Shown here in pieces: positions 17,591 through 26,083 of a stretch of 64,000 nt of DNA. The stretch's first letter is position 1. Each line of letters starts with the position of its first letter. The DNA is from JAICYJ01 sp963737445. Lineage in GTDB: Bacteria; Actinomycetota; Thermoleophilia; Gaiellales; JAICJC01. The position numbers were made by a program, and so were the translations under genes. The stretch lies in assembly GCA_963737445.1 (NCBI GenBank), contig CAVTSO010000019.1, positions 62,001-126,000 on the forward strand, read 5' to 3'. The notes below the pieces were generated by a model. That model did not search any database and was not told the DNA's origin. It saw only the letters and a list, made by a program, of their open reading frames with translations.

Positions 17591-17923
17591 ATGGAAGACG
17601 CCCCAGGCGAACGGCACCTGAACATCCACTTCACGCCGGAGATCATGGCCGGCGTCTACGCCAACTTCGCCAACGTCAGCCACTCGCCCTACGAGTTCAC
17701 GATCACCTTCGCCCGCGTCGACCACGAGGTCGAGGAGGAGGAGGTGCCGGGCGTCGTCGTCGCCCGCGTCAACCTGTCACCGCGCTTCATGCAGGAGCTG
17801 ATCGAGGCGATGGAGGACAACTACTCCAAGTGGCGCACCCGCGAGGGCATCAAGAGCCTGCCCGAGTTCGACGGCGAGAGCGACGACGACTACGGCGCCG
17901 AGGAAGAAGACGCCGAGGAGTAG
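17591..17923 (+). CDS. DUF3467 family protein
   Basis: The 110-residue acidic protein has the full DUF3467 pattern: HLNIHFTPEIMAGVYANFA, VSHSPYEFTITFARVDH, and the VVARVNLSPRFMQELIEAMEDN end of the domain. A Glu/Asp-rich tail of about 25 residues follows. The family is small, cytoplasmic and of unknown function. It starts only 25 bp from the argS start, so the two share a promoter region. Its 3' end overlaps the convergent M48 protease gene by 34 bp within the acidic tail. Confidence 0.88.
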   Translation: MEDAPGERHLNIHFTPEIMAGVYANFANVSHSPYEFTITFARVDHEVEEEEVPGVVVARVNLSPRFMQELIEAMEDNYSKWRTREGIKSLPEFDGESDDDYGAEEEDAEE

Positions 17924-19089
17924 CCGCGGGCGACCGCGATCCGGTCCATCACCGGCGGATGGTCGAACAGCGCCCACACGATCCACCGCGGCGGCGCCGG
18001 GTTGGAGAGGTTGGTGATGGCCAGCCGCCGCTGCAGCGCCTCCATCCCGGTCGGATCGTGCGTGGCCCGCAGGGCCGCCCAGTCGGCCTCGGCCTCGATC
18101 CGGCGTGAGATCAGGTTCTCGACCGGCAGCAGCAACGTCGCCGCGGTCAGGGCGCAGGCCAGGATCACCGGCACCGCGGAGGCCTCGAGCAGCCGTCCCC
18201 GGCAGAGCCGGGAGGCCGCCGCCAGCACCAGCAGGATCGCGGGCACGCCGACTACTCCAAACCAGAGCACGCCCTTCAGCGTGTGCATGCGCTGCACGTG
18301 GCCGAGCTCGTGCGCCAGCAACGCCCGCAGTTGGGCCGGCGGGGCATGCAGGGCGGTATCGTCGACGACCACGCGCACGGTCGGCCCCAGCCCGTCCACC
18401 TTGGCATTCTCGCCGGTGGTGCGCGACGAGGCGTCGGCCACCCGGATCGAGGCGGGGTGCACGCCCATCGTGTGCTCCAGCGCTGCGGCCCGCGCGGCCA
18501 CCGCCGCCGGCAGCGGCCGCGTCGACATGAACAGCGGGTCGATCAGCACCGGCTGCACCAGGGTGAAGACCGCGACCGCGATCCAGGCCGCGAGGGCGAC
18601 ACCGGCCGGCCCGAACCGCCGGTAGGCGATCCGCCCCAGCCCGTACACCACGGCCACCGCCACCGCCTGGACGGCGCAGGCCAGCAGCGCGTCGCGCGCC
18701 CAGCCGGCGTTGCTCTGCAGGTCGAGGCCGACGTCCACCGCCCGGCGGTGCGCCCAGAAGTCGAACGGCAGCGCCGCGGCCGAGATCGCGAACGCGCCGG
18801 CCGCAGCCGCCAGGATCGCCGGCATGCGGGCCGCCAGCGGGCGCGCCCACAGCGCCAGCAGCCAGGCCACGAGCAGCTGCACGGCCAGCGCCGCCAGCGT
18901 GATCGCGTAGCCGAGGTTGCGGTAGTCCTGGGCGCGGTGGATCTGCGACGAGCTGAGGACCGACCTGGCCGGCGGCACCGGCGAGGGGCCGGGCAGCACC
19001 GCCGACGTCCACAGCCACACGCTCAGCGCGATCAGCAGTAGGACGGGCAGAATGATGCGGCGCACGGCGTCGGTAGAGTACCGACGCAT
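17890..19089 (-). CDS. M48 family membrane metalloprotease (Ste24/HtpX-like)
   Basis: The 399-residue zinc protease has an N-terminal membrane helix, three further helices between about residues 55 and 175, then the catalytic part. This contains LLAHELGHVQRMHTLKG with the HExxH zinc site near residue 268, and ISRRIEAEADWAALRATHDP with the third zinc ligand Glu. It most resembles CAAX prenyl-protease-type M48A enzymes (VADASSRTTGENAKVDGLG is typical). The role is probably membrane protein quality control. The start at 19089 (MRRYSTD) precedes a membrane segment; the frame is open to 19608, antisense to the phosphoesterase, but not coding there. It overlaps the DUF3467 gene tail to tail. Confidence 0.9.
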   Translation of the reverse strand: MRRYSTDAVRRIILPVLLLIALSVWLWTSAVLPGPSPVPPARSVLSSSQIHRAQDYRNLGYAITLAALAVQLLVAWLLALWARPLAARMPAILAAAAGAFAISAAALPFDFWAHRRAVDVGLDLQSNAGWARDALLACAVQAVAVAVVYGLGRIAYRRFGPAGVALAAWIAVAVFTLVQPVLIDPLFMSTRPLPAAVAARAAALEHTMGVHPASIRVADASSRTTGENAKVDGLGPTVRVVVDDTALHAPPAQLRALLAHELGHVQRMHTLKGVLWFGVVGVPAILLVLAAASRLCRGRLLEASAVPVILACALTAATLLLPVENLISRRIEAEADWAALRATHDPTGMEALQRRLAITNLSNPAPPRWIVWALFDHPPVMDRIAVARGYSSASSSSAP

Positions 19090-19128
19090 GCCGGTCGACC
19101 CTCTCTCCCCGACGCGGCACCCGGTTCC

Positions 19129-19857
19129 ATGAAAGCGGTCATTCTCTCCGACGTCCACGGCAACCTGCCGGCACTCGAGGCGGTGCTGGAGGCTGCCGAG
19201 CAGGAGGGCGCCGAGGAGCTGTGGTGCCTGGGCGATCTGGTCGGCTACAACGCCGATCCCGAGGCATGCACCGGTGCGCTGATCGAGGTGTCCGACATCT
19301 GTCTGTCCGGCAACCACGACCTGGTCGTGAACGGCACCGTCGACATCAGCGTGTTCGCGCACGATGCCGCAGTGGCCGCGCGCTGGGCCAAGGAGACGCT
19401 CAGCGCGGAGGCGCTGGAGCAGCTGCGGGCGCTGCAGCCGAGCGGCGAGCGGGCCGGCATCGAACTGCACCACGCGAGCCCGCGCGATCCCGTCTGGGAG
19501 TACGTGATCGACCAGCGCACGGCGCAGAGCTGCCTGGACGTGATGAACCGGGACATCTGCCTGATCGGCCACAGCCACGTTCCGCTGGCGTACTCGCCGG
19601 GCCGGCACGGCCGCGCCAACGGCGGCTACTCGGAGCCGGGCACGCGCGCGCTGGACGGCGGCCGCTGGCTGCTGAACCCGGGCTCGGTCGGCCAGCCGCG
19701 CGACAGCGACCCGCGCGCCGCGTACATGGTGCTCGACCTGGACGCGGCCACGGCCACCTGGCGGCGGGTGGACTACGACATCGAGCGCGCGCAGCGCGCG
19801 ATCGCGGACGCGGGGCTGCCGGCGAGCCTTGCGTGGAGGCTGGGCGAGGGCAGGTAG
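19129..19857 (+). CDS. Metallophosphoesterase (YfcE/MJ0936-like)
   Basis: The 242-residue protein has the calcineurin-like metallophosphoesterase motifs in order: SDVHGN at the start, LGDLVGYNADPE, GNHD near residue 62, and GHSHVPL near 147 followed by NPGSVGQPRD. These supply the dinuclear metal site. Such enzymes hydrolyse phosphomonoesters or phosphodiesters; substrates vary and are not predictable. It is cytoplasmic. The ATG at 19129 is 39 bp from the divergent M48 gene start. Confidence 0.9.
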   Translation: MKAVILSDVHGNLPALEAVLEAAEQEGAEELWCLGDLVGYNADPEACTGALIEVSDICLSGNHDLVVNGTVDISVFAHDAAVAARWAKETLSAEALEQLRALQPSGERAGIELHHASPRDPVWEYVIDQRTAQSCLDVMNRDICLIGHSHVPLAYSPGRHGRANGGYSEPGTRALDGGRWLLNPGSVGQPRDSDPRAAYMVLDLDAATATWRRVDYDIERAQRAIADAGLPASLAWRLGEGR

Positions 19858-19878
19858 GTCAGACGCTCGCGCGGCTCA

Positions 19879-19902
19879 AGGGTCTGGCTTCAGCCTGACC
19901 CT
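19879..19902. terminator. Bidirectional hairpin terminator candidate
   Basis: AGGGTCTGGC and GCCTGACCCT pair over 10 bp with one T-T mismatch around a TTCA loop. The hairpin lies between the converging ends of the phosphoesterase and sigma-factor genes. There is no T-run, so the role is inferred from structure and position. Confidence 0.45.
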
Positions 19903-19936
19903 GCCGAAGCACCACCCCTCATCGAGCAGGCGTGGC

Positions 19937-20518
19937 TTAGGCAGTGCGCTTGGTGCCGCGTGGCGCGCGCCCGTAGCCCTGCAGCTGCAGCTCGGCGGCG
20001 ACCGTCTCGCGGGCCTTGTAGATCCGCCACTTGACCGTCGCCAGGGTGGTGTGCAGCGACTCGGCGATCTCGGCGTAGCTGAGGCCGACCACGTCGCGCA
20101 GCAGCAGCGCCATCTTCAGGTCGATCGGGAGCGCGCCGATCGCCCGCCAGACCGTGTCCATCTCCTCGATTGCCTCGGTCTCGATCCGCACCGGGTGCAG
20201 ATGCGCGACCACGTCCAGCTCGACCGCCGGCCGCCCGCGCCGCTCGCGCGCCCGCAGCTCGTCCACCACTCGGTGCTTTGCCACCTGGAACATCCAGGTC
20301 GTGAACTGGCAGCGCGCGTCGAAGCCGGGAAGCGCCTGGTAGACCCGCAGGAAGACCTCCTGGCACATGTCCTCGGCGAGCGCCTGGTCGCCCGCCAGCA
20401 CGCGGGTGATGTAGTTCAGCAGTGGCACCTGGTACTGGCGCACGATCACTGCAAACGCACGCTCGTCTCCGTGTCGTGCGAGCCTAAGGACGTCGGGGTC
20501 TGGCTGCTGGAGTGCCAA
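19937..20518 (-). CDS. RNA polymerase sigma factor, ECF-type
   Basis: The 193-residue protein has sigma-70 region 2 (about residues 22-90, with DMCQEVFLRVYQALPGFD and CQFTTWMFQVAKHRVVDELR) and region 4 (about 125-175, with LRDVVGLSYAEIAESLHTTLATVKWRIYKARE). Region 3 is absent, placing it among ECF-type factors. No anti-sigma factor is adjacent, and the C-terminal tail is short and basic. It lies 71 bp downstream of gpmI on the same strand and converges on the phosphoesterase. The trigger and regulon are unknown. Confidence 0.92.
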   Translation of the reverse strand: MALQQPDPDVLRLARHGDERAFAVIVRQYQVPLLNYITRVLAGDQALAEDMCQEVFLRVYQALPGFDARCQFTTWMFQVAKHRVVDELRARERRGRPAVELDVVAHLHPVRIETEAIEEMDTVWRAIGALPIDLKMALLLRDVVGLSYAEIAESLHTTLATVKWRIYKARETVAAELQLQGYGRAPRGTKRTA

Positions 20519-20589
20519 GTTGTGTCGGGATGGTTACGAAAACCGCCGGAACTGTACACCAGGTACATGCCGAGCGGGCAAAGCCTTCC

Positions 20590-22086
20590 TCACAGGACAG
20601 CAGCCAGCAGGCTGAGGCCGTCCATCTCCTCCGGCTGGGGCAGCCCCAGCAGCTCCAGAACGGTCGGTGCGATGTCGGCCAGGCGGCCACCCTCGCGCAG
20701 CGAACCGGCGTAGCCGACGGCGATCAGCGGCACCGGGTTGGTGGTGTGCGCGGTGTGCGGGCTGCCGTCCGGCTCCAGCATCCGCTCGGCGTTTCCGTGG
20801 TCGGCGGTGACCAGACACACGCCGCCGGCTCGCTCGACCACGGCGGTCACGCGGCCGAGGCAGCGGTCGACGGTCTCCACCGCCACCACCACGGCCGGGA
20901 TCACGCCGCTGTGGCCGACCATGTCGGCGTTGGCGAAGTTGACCAGGCCGAACCCGTACGCGCCCGTCGCGATGCCGTCGCAGAACAGGTCGCAGACGCC
21001 CTCGGCGCTCATGGCCGGCTTCAGGTCGTAGGTGGCCACGTCGCGCGGCGAGTCGACGAGCGACCAACGCTCGCCCTCGCTGCGCCGCTCGCTGCCGCCG
21101 TCGAAGAAGTAGGTGACGTGCGGGTACTTCTCCGTCTCGGCCACGTGCAGCTGCGACACGCCGTTTGACGCCAGCACCTGCGCCAGCACCGAGGTCACCG
21201 ACTGTGACGGGTAGGCAACCGGCGCGTGGAAGTCCTCCGAGTACTCGGTCATCTGCACCAGAGCGGGTAGCGGCGGGTCATCCCCGCGGTCGAACTCGTC
21301 GAAGCCGGGCTCGAGCAGCGCCCGGAACAGCTGCCGGCAGCGATCCGGCCGGAAGTTGAAGAAGACCACGGCATCCTCGCCGCGCACCCGCGCCTGCGCC
21401 GGGTCGCCGACCACCATCGGCTCGATGAACTCGTCGGTGATGCCGCGCTCGTACCCGGCCCGCACGGCGGACACCGGATCGTCGGTCACGGCGCCGACGC
21501 CGTGCACCATCGCATCGTAGGCGCGCTTCGTCCGATCCCAGCGGCGATCTCGGTCCATGCCGAAGTAGCGCCCGCACACCGTTGCCAGATTAGGCACCGT
21601 CTCCAGGAACCCGGCGCCGCTGGTGGGCGAGACGTCGCGCCCGTCGGTGAACGCGTGGACGTGCATGCGCTCGACGCCCTCCCTGCGCGCCATCTCGATC
21701 AGCGCGTGCAGGTGGCGGATGTGGCTGTGCACGCCGCCGTCCGACACCAGCCCGACCAGGTGCAGGGCCGCGCCGCGGCCGCGCGCGCAGGCGTCCAACA
21801 GCACCTGGTTGCGGCAGATCCCACCGGAGGCGACGTCCTCGTCGATCCGAACCAGATCCTGCAACAGCACGCGCCCGGCGCCCAGGTTTAGGTGGCCTAC
21901 CTCCGAGTTGCCCATCTGGCCGTCGGGCAGGCCGACAGCCCGACCCGAGGCGGCCAGCGCGGTGCGCGGACCGGCCGCCCAGAGGCGGTCGAAGACGGGC
22001 GTGTCGGCCAGGTCGACCGCGTTGCCGGGCCCCGGCGGAGCGAGCCCCCAGCCGTCCAGCACCACCAGGCAGACAGGCCCGCTCAC
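20590..22086 (-). CDS. gpmI: 2,3-bisphosphoglycerate-independent phosphoglycerate mutase
   Basis: The 498-residue enzyme interconverts 3- and 2-phosphoglycerate using two Mn ions and a phosphoserine. It begins VCLVVLDGWGLAPPG with a metal-binding Asp, has catalytic Ser in GQMGNSEVGHLNLGAGR near residue 62, HIRHLHALIEMA in the insertion, RPDRCRQL, and the metal sites FANADMVGH and TADHGNAE near the C-terminus. Length is normal for the family. The start is GTG at 22086, overlapping the tpiA stop as GTGA; the frame stays open to 22698 inside tpiA but is not coding there. It is the last gene of the gap-pgk-tpiA-gpmI operon and gives coupled lower glycolysis. Confidence 0.95.
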   Translation of the reverse strand: MSGPVCLVVLDGWGLAPPGPGNAVDLADTPVFDRLWAAGPRTALAASGRAVGLPDGQMGNSEVGHLNLGAGRVLLQDLVRIDEDVASGGICRNQVLLDACARGRGAALHLVGLVSDGGVHSHIRHLHALIEMARREGVERMHVHAFTDGRDVSPTSGAGFLETVPNLATVCGRYFGMDRDRRWDRTKRAYDAMVHGVGAVTDDPVSAVRAGYERGITDEFIEPMVVGDPAQARVRGEDAVVFFNFRPDRCRQLFRALLEPGFDEFDRGDDPPLPALVQMTEYSEDFHAPVAYPSQSVTSVLAQVLASNGVSQLHVAETEKYPHVTYFFDGGSERRSEGERWSLVDSPRDVATYDLKPAMSAEGVCDLFCDGIATGAYGFGLVNFANADMVGHSGVIPAVVVAVETVDRCLGRVTAVVERAGGVCLVTADHGNAERMLEPDGSPHTAHTTNPVPLIAVGYAGSLREGGRLADIAPTVLELLGLPQPEEMDGLSLLAAVL

Positions 22087-22817
22087 GTCGCCGCGGCCAC
22101 GATCGCCAGGAAGGCGTCGGCCTCCAGGCTGGCGCCGCCGATCAGGCCGCCGTCGATGTCCGGCTGGGCCAAGAGCTCGGCGGCGTTGTCGGGCTTCATG
22201 CTTCCGCCGTACTGGATGCGGATCTGCTCGCCGATCTCGGCCGGGAAGCGCCGGCGGATGAAGCGGTGGGCCTCCTCGGCCAGCTCGGGCGTGGCCGTGC
22301 GGCCGGTGCCGATCGCCCAGATCGGCTCGTAGGCAATGGTCAGCCGACCGGCGTGGGACGCGGCGCCCGAGTCGCCGATCTGGCGGGCCAGCACCCGCTC
22401 GGTCTCGCCGGCCTCGCGCTGCTGCTCGGTCTCGCCCACGGCCAGGATCACGTCCAGGCCGGCGGCGTCGGCCGCTGCCAGCTTCTCGGCCAGGGCGTCG
22501 TCGGTCTCGCCGAAGTACTGGCGCCGCTCCGAGTGCCCCAGCAGCACGCCGTGCACGCCCAGGTCGAGCAGCATGGCCGCGGAGATCTCGCCGGTGAACG
22601 CACCCTGCGCGGCCTGGTGCATGTTCTGGGCGTAGACGCGCAGCTGCGATCCGGCCGCCGCCCGCACCGCCTCGGCCAGCGACGTGAAGGGTACGCACAC
22701 GGCCACCTCCGGCCCATCCGGCAGCCGTGCCGCCAGGTCGGCAACGAACGGGCCGGTCTCGCCGGCGGTCTTGTGCATCTTCCAGTTGCCGGCCACGAAC
22801 GGCCGCCGCCCGCTCAC
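22083..22817 (-). CDS. tpiA: Triosephosphate isomerase
   Basis: The 244-residue TIM-barrel enzyme interconverts dihydroxyacetone phosphate and glyceraldehyde 3-phosphate. It shows FVAGNWKMHK with the phosphate-binding Asn and Lys, LLGHSERRQYFGE with catalytic His near residue 95, AYEPIWAIGTG with catalytic Glu near 165 on the flexible loop, and the phosphate-binding QYGGS. Start codon GTG at 22817 overlaps the pgk stop (GTGA), and its own stop overlaps the gpmI GTG. Confidence 0.96.
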   Translation of the reverse strand: MSGRRPFVAGNWKMHKTAGETGPFVADLAARLPDGPEVAVCVPFTSLAEAVRAAAGSQLRVYAQNMHQAAQGAFTGEISAAMLLDLGVHGVLLGHSERRQYFGETDDALAEKLAAADAAGLDVILAVGETEQQREAGETERVLARQIGDSGAASHAGRLTIAYEPIWAIGTGRTATPELAEEAHRFIRRRFPAEIGEQIRIQYGGSMKPDNAAELLAQPDIDGGLIGGASLEADAFLAIVAAAT

Positions 22818-23956
22818 GCCGGCGATCCTTGCAGCGCGACCACGCCGGGCAGTGGCTTGCCCTCGATCAGCTCGAGCGCGGCGCCGCCTCCTGTCGAGAC
22901 GTGGGTGATGTCGCCCGCCACGCCGGCCACGTTGACGGCCGCCACCGAGTCGCCGCCGCCCACCACCGAGGCGGCGTTCGAGCCGGCCACCGCGCGGGCC
23001 ACCGCCAGCGTGCCCTGGGCGAACGGCTCCAGCTCGAACACGCCCATCGGCCCGTTCCAGAAGATCGTCTCGGCGGCGGCCAGGCGAGACGCGTACGACT
23101 CAGTCGTGGCCGGTCCGATGTCGAGCCCCATCCAGCCGTCGGGGATGTCGCTGACCGGCACCACCCGCGTTTCGGCGTCGGCGGCGAAGCGATCCGCCAC
23201 CACAACGTCGCTGGGCAGCAGCAGCCGGCAGCCGCGCTCGCGGGCGTCGCCCATCGCCTTCCGCGCGATCGTCTGGCCGCCCTCGTCCTCGTGCCGCGAC
23301 GCGCCCACCGCGAGTCCGTCCGCGACCAGGAAGGTGAAGGCCATGGCGCCTCCGATCAGGATCGAGTCGGCCAGCTGGGTGAGCCGGTCGATGACCCCGA
23401 TCTTGTCGGCCACCTTGACACCGCCGATCACGACCACGAACGGCCGGGCCGGGCTGTCCAGCAGGTTGGCGAAGGCGTTCAGCTCGGCCTCCAGCAGCAG
23501 CCCCGCGGCCGACGGCAGCAGCTGGGCGACACCGACTGTGGACGCGTGCGCGCGGTGCACGGCCCCGAAGGCGTCCTGCACGAACAGGTCGGCGTTGGCG
23601 GCCAGCTCGGCCGCGAATCCGGGATCGTTGGCCTCCTCGCGGGAGTCGAAGCGCAGGTTCTCGAGCATCCGCAGCTCCCCCTGCTCGTCGCCGAAGGCGA
23701 TCTCGCGCCCGAGCAGCTCCGACAGCCGCTCCGCCACCGGCCGCAGCGACAGCTCCGGCTTCGGCTCACCCTTGGGCCGGCCCAGATGTGAGCACACCAC
23801 CACCTGCGCACCCTCGTCCAGCAGCAGCTCGATCGTCGGGACGGCCGCGCGGATGCGGGTGTCGTCGGCCACGTTCCCGGCATCCAACGGCACGTTCAGG
23901 TCGGCGCGCACCAGCACGCGCCGGCCGGTGACGTACAGGTCGCGGACGGTCCTCAC
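22814..23956 (-). CDS. pgk: Phosphoglycerate kinase
   Basis: The 380-residue kinase transfers phosphate from 1,3-bisphosphoglycerate to ADP. Family blocks are present: RVLVRADLNVPLD at the start, VVVCSHLGRPKG, the LLENLRF-type block as MLENLRFDSREE, the hinge region FVVVIGGVKVADKIGVI, and GGGDSVAAVNVAG with HVSTGGGAALELIEG at the end. It is slightly shorter than average. The start is GTG at 23956, overlapping the gap stop; a longer frame to 24001 exists inside gap but lacks homology. Confidence 0.95.
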   Translation of the reverse strand: MRTVRDLYVTGRRVLVRADLNVPLDAGNVADDTRIRAAVPTIELLLDEGAQVVVCSHLGRPKGEPKPELSLRPVAERLSELLGREIAFGDEQGELRMLENLRFDSREEANDPGFAAELAANADLFVQDAFGAVHRAHASTVGVAQLLPSAAGLLLEAELNAFANLLDSPARPFVVVIGGVKVADKIGVIDRLTQLADSILIGGAMAFTFLVADGLAVGASRHEDEGGQTIARKAMGDARERGCRLLLPSDVVVADRFAADAETRVVPVSDIPDGWMGLDIGPATTESYASRLAAAETIFWNGPMGVFELEPFAQGTLAVARAVAGSNAASVVGGGDSVAAVNVAGVAGDITHVSTGGGAALELIEGKPLPGVVALQGSPA

Positions 23957-24951
23957 GCGATCTTGTTGATCAGGTCCACCACCCGGCAGGAGTAGCCCCA
24001 TTCGTTGTCATACCAGGAGAGCACCTTGACCAGGTTGCCGTTGGCCATGGTCAGCTTGGAGTCGAAGATCGAGCTGAACGAGTTGCCGACCACGTCGGTG
24101 GACACGATCGGATCGTCGGTGTACTGGAGGATGCCGGTCATCGAGCCGGTGTTCGCGGCCGCCGCGAACGCCTCGTTGATCTCGTCGCGGGTGACGTCAC
24201 GGTCGAGTACGGCGACCAGGTCGGTGGCGGAGCCGTCCGGCACCGGTACGCGCATGGAGATGCCGTCCAGCTTCCCGAGTAGCTCCGGGATCACCAATCC
24301 GATCGCCTTGGCGGCTCCCGTCGAGGTGGGGATCACGTTCATCGCCGCGGCCCGCGCCCGACGCAGGTCGCGGTGCGGCCCGTCCAGCAGTGCCTGGTCG
24401 CCGGTGTAGGCGTGGGTCGTGGTCATGAACCCCTTCTGCATGCCAAAGCTGTCCAGCAGAACCTTGGCCACCGGCGCCAAGCAGTTGGTGGTGCAGGACG
24501 CGTTGGAGATGATGTGGTGGCTGTCCGCGTCGTAGAGCTCGTCGTTCACGCCCAGGCAGACCGTGAAGTCCGGCTCGGTGGCGGGCGCGCTGATGATCAC
24601 CTTGCGTGCGCCCGCCTCGAGGTGCTTGGACGCGCCCTCGCGCTTGGTGAAGAAGCCGGTCGACTCCACTACCACGTCGACGCCGAGGTCGTCCCAGGGC
24701 AGCGCGGCTGGGTCGCGCTCGGCCACGACGGCGACGTGCTTGCCGCCCACCGACAGGCCGTCGCCGTCGACGAAGACGTCATCGGGGTAGGCGCCGTGGA
24801 TGCTGTCGTACTTGAGCAGGTGGGCCAGCGTGGGCGCGTTCGTGATGTCGTTCACGGCCACGATCTCGAAGCCGGCCCCCCGGTCCCTGGCCGCCCGGAA
24901 CACGTTTCGGCCGATACGGCCGAACCCGTTGATCGCCACACGTGCGCTCAT
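23953..24951 (-). CDS. gapA: Glyceraldehyde-3-phosphate dehydrogenase, type I
   Basis: The 332-residue enzyme oxidises glyceraldehyde 3-phosphate to 1,3-bisphosphoglycerate. It has the Rossmann start VAINGFGRIGRNVFR, VNDITN with the Asp that favours NAD over NADP, catalytic Cys in SNASCTTNCLAP near residue 152, TTHAYTGDQ with the partner His, and WYDNEWGYSCR at the end. ATG at 24951 is preceded by a GGGGG ribosome site. It is the first gene of the glycolytic operon, which is unusually tight: every junction is a GTGA overlap. The 220-bp region upstream carries a long inverted repeat. Confidence 0.96.
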   Translation of the reverse strand: MSARVAINGFGRIGRNVFRAARDRGAGFEIVAVNDITNAPTLAHLLKYDSIHGAYPDDVFVDGDGLSVGGKHVAVVAERDPAALPWDDLGVDVVVESTGFFTKREGASKHLEAGARKVIISAPATEPDFTVCLGVNDELYDADSHHIISNASCTTNCLAPVAKVLLDSFGMQKGFMTTTHAYTGDQALLDGPHRDLRRARAAAMNVIPTSTGAAKAIGLVIPELLGKLDGISMRVPVPDGSATDLVAVLDRDVTRDEINEAFAAAANTGSMTGILQYTDDPIVSTDVVGNSFSSIFDSKLTMANGNLVKVLSWYDNEWGYSCRVVDLINKIA

Positions 24952-25032
24952 TCGAGAACCCCCAAATCGCAATGGAAAACGGCCGCCAGTGTATCCACTT
25001 GGCGACCGTGGGGGTCGGGATTGGAGCCCTCA

Positions 25033-25115
25033 GCTTGTGGGTGACCGGCAAGATCGGGCAGCGTCAGATGGGGTCTAAGGTCTGTCGCGCAAGGGATGCC
25101 GGGTCACCCACAAGC
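25033..25115. repeat. Long inverted repeat between whiA and gapA
   Basis: GCTTGTGGGTGACCGGCA at 25033-25050 is matched by the inverted arm TGCCGGGTCACCCACAAGC at 25097-25115 with a single extra C, around a 46-base centre. The potential 18-bp stem lies 80-165 bp upstream of gapA and about 60 bp downstream of whiA, both on the minus strand. It could be a whiA terminator without U-run, a structured gapA leader, or a small mobile-element relic. No coding sequence was seen in 24952-25174. Confidence 0.6.
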
Positions 25116-25174
25116 CTTGTCTACCTATGATCGCTGGCGCTCGTTTTTCGGGTAACACCCACTTGGGGGATATT

Positions 25175-26083
25175 TTAGGTTTTTGTAAGGGAAATGAGAA
25201 CTTTCATGCGACGGGCCACCGCAGACTTGGTCATCGGCGGGTGCGCGCGCTCGCCCAATTCGGCCAGGGAACTGGATGGATTGGCCATCCTCAGCTCCGC
25301 CACGCGGCGCAGCTGGGGATCGAGCAGCTCCAGGTCGAGCAAGGCGATCGCCTCGCTCTGGCGGTGGGCGGCGGCGCTCGTCCGGCCCAGGTTGGCCCGG
25401 TCGCAGTTGGTCAGCCGGTTGGCGGCTTCGCGGGTGGCGCTGATCACCTCGGCCTCCTGCAGCGACAGCACAGCGTCGTGGGCGCCGACCAGCGCCAGCA
25501 GGTCGCGGATCGCGTCGCGCGACTTCAGGTAGGCGATGGCGTGGCCGCGCCGGGAGGCCGTGCGCATCGGGATCTCCTCCGCCGCGGCCACCTCGGCCAG
25601 CGCCTCGGCCGCCTCCAGCTCGGCGGTGCGCACCTCGAGGTGGGCCGGCTGCCGCGGCGCCGACACCGAGCCGGCCGCCACCAGCGCGCCGCGCAGGTAG
25701 GCGCCGCGGCAGCAGGCGCGGTTCAGCAGCCGCCGCGGCGGTCGCTCCAGCGGCGTCAGCGCCTCCGACAGCACGCCCGCCTCGTGCAGCAGCTGGATGC
25801 TGGTACCGCCGGCGATCCGCAGCAGCACGCGGTTTCGGCGCTGGAACCGGTGCTCGCGGAACGACAGGATCTCGCAGTCGGCTCCGCGCTCACGCAGCAG
25901 CGTGAAGGCCAGGCGGGCGGCGGCTGGATCGGCCAGCTCGGCGACCGCCGCCAGCTCTCCCCCGCTCCGCACCTGCAGGCTGCCGGCGTGGCGGATCAGG
26001 CCGGAGAGAAAGGCCAGCCGGCAGCAGCTCTTGGCAGGCGGCCGCTCAACCAGCTCGTGCCGGACGTCCTCACTGAAGCTCAT
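25175..26083 (-). CDS. whiA: DNA-binding protein WhiA
   Basis: The 302-residue protein has the WhiA layout of an N-terminal degenerate LAGLIDADG homing-endonuclease-like domain and a C-terminal helix-turn-helix. It begins SFSEDVRHELVERPPAKSCCRLAFLSGLIRHAG and contains NRACCRGAYLRGALVAAGSV, AYLKSRDAIRDLLALVGAH, CDRANLGRTSAAAHRQ and the HTH block RRVAELRMANPSSSLAELGE. WhiA controls sporulation or cell division genes in actinobacteria and is general in Gram-positives. The ATG at 26083 is inside the end of yvcK (14-bp overlap), indicating translational coupling. Upstream frame to 26221 is antisense noise. Confidence 0.95.
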   Translation of the reverse strand: MSFSEDVRHELVERPPAKSCCRLAFLSGLIRHAGSLQVRSGGELAAVAELADPAAARLAFTLLRERGADCEILSFREHRFQRRNRVLLRIAGGTSIQLLHEAGVLSEALTPLERPPRRLLNRACCRGAYLRGALVAAGSVSAPRQPAHLEVRTAELEAAEALAEVAAAEEIPMRTASRRGHAIAYLKSRDAIRDLLALVGAHDAVLSLQEAEVISATREAANRLTNCDRANLGRTSAAAHRQSEAIALLDLELLDPQLRRVAELRMANPSSSLAELGERAHPPMTKSAVARRMKVLISLTKT

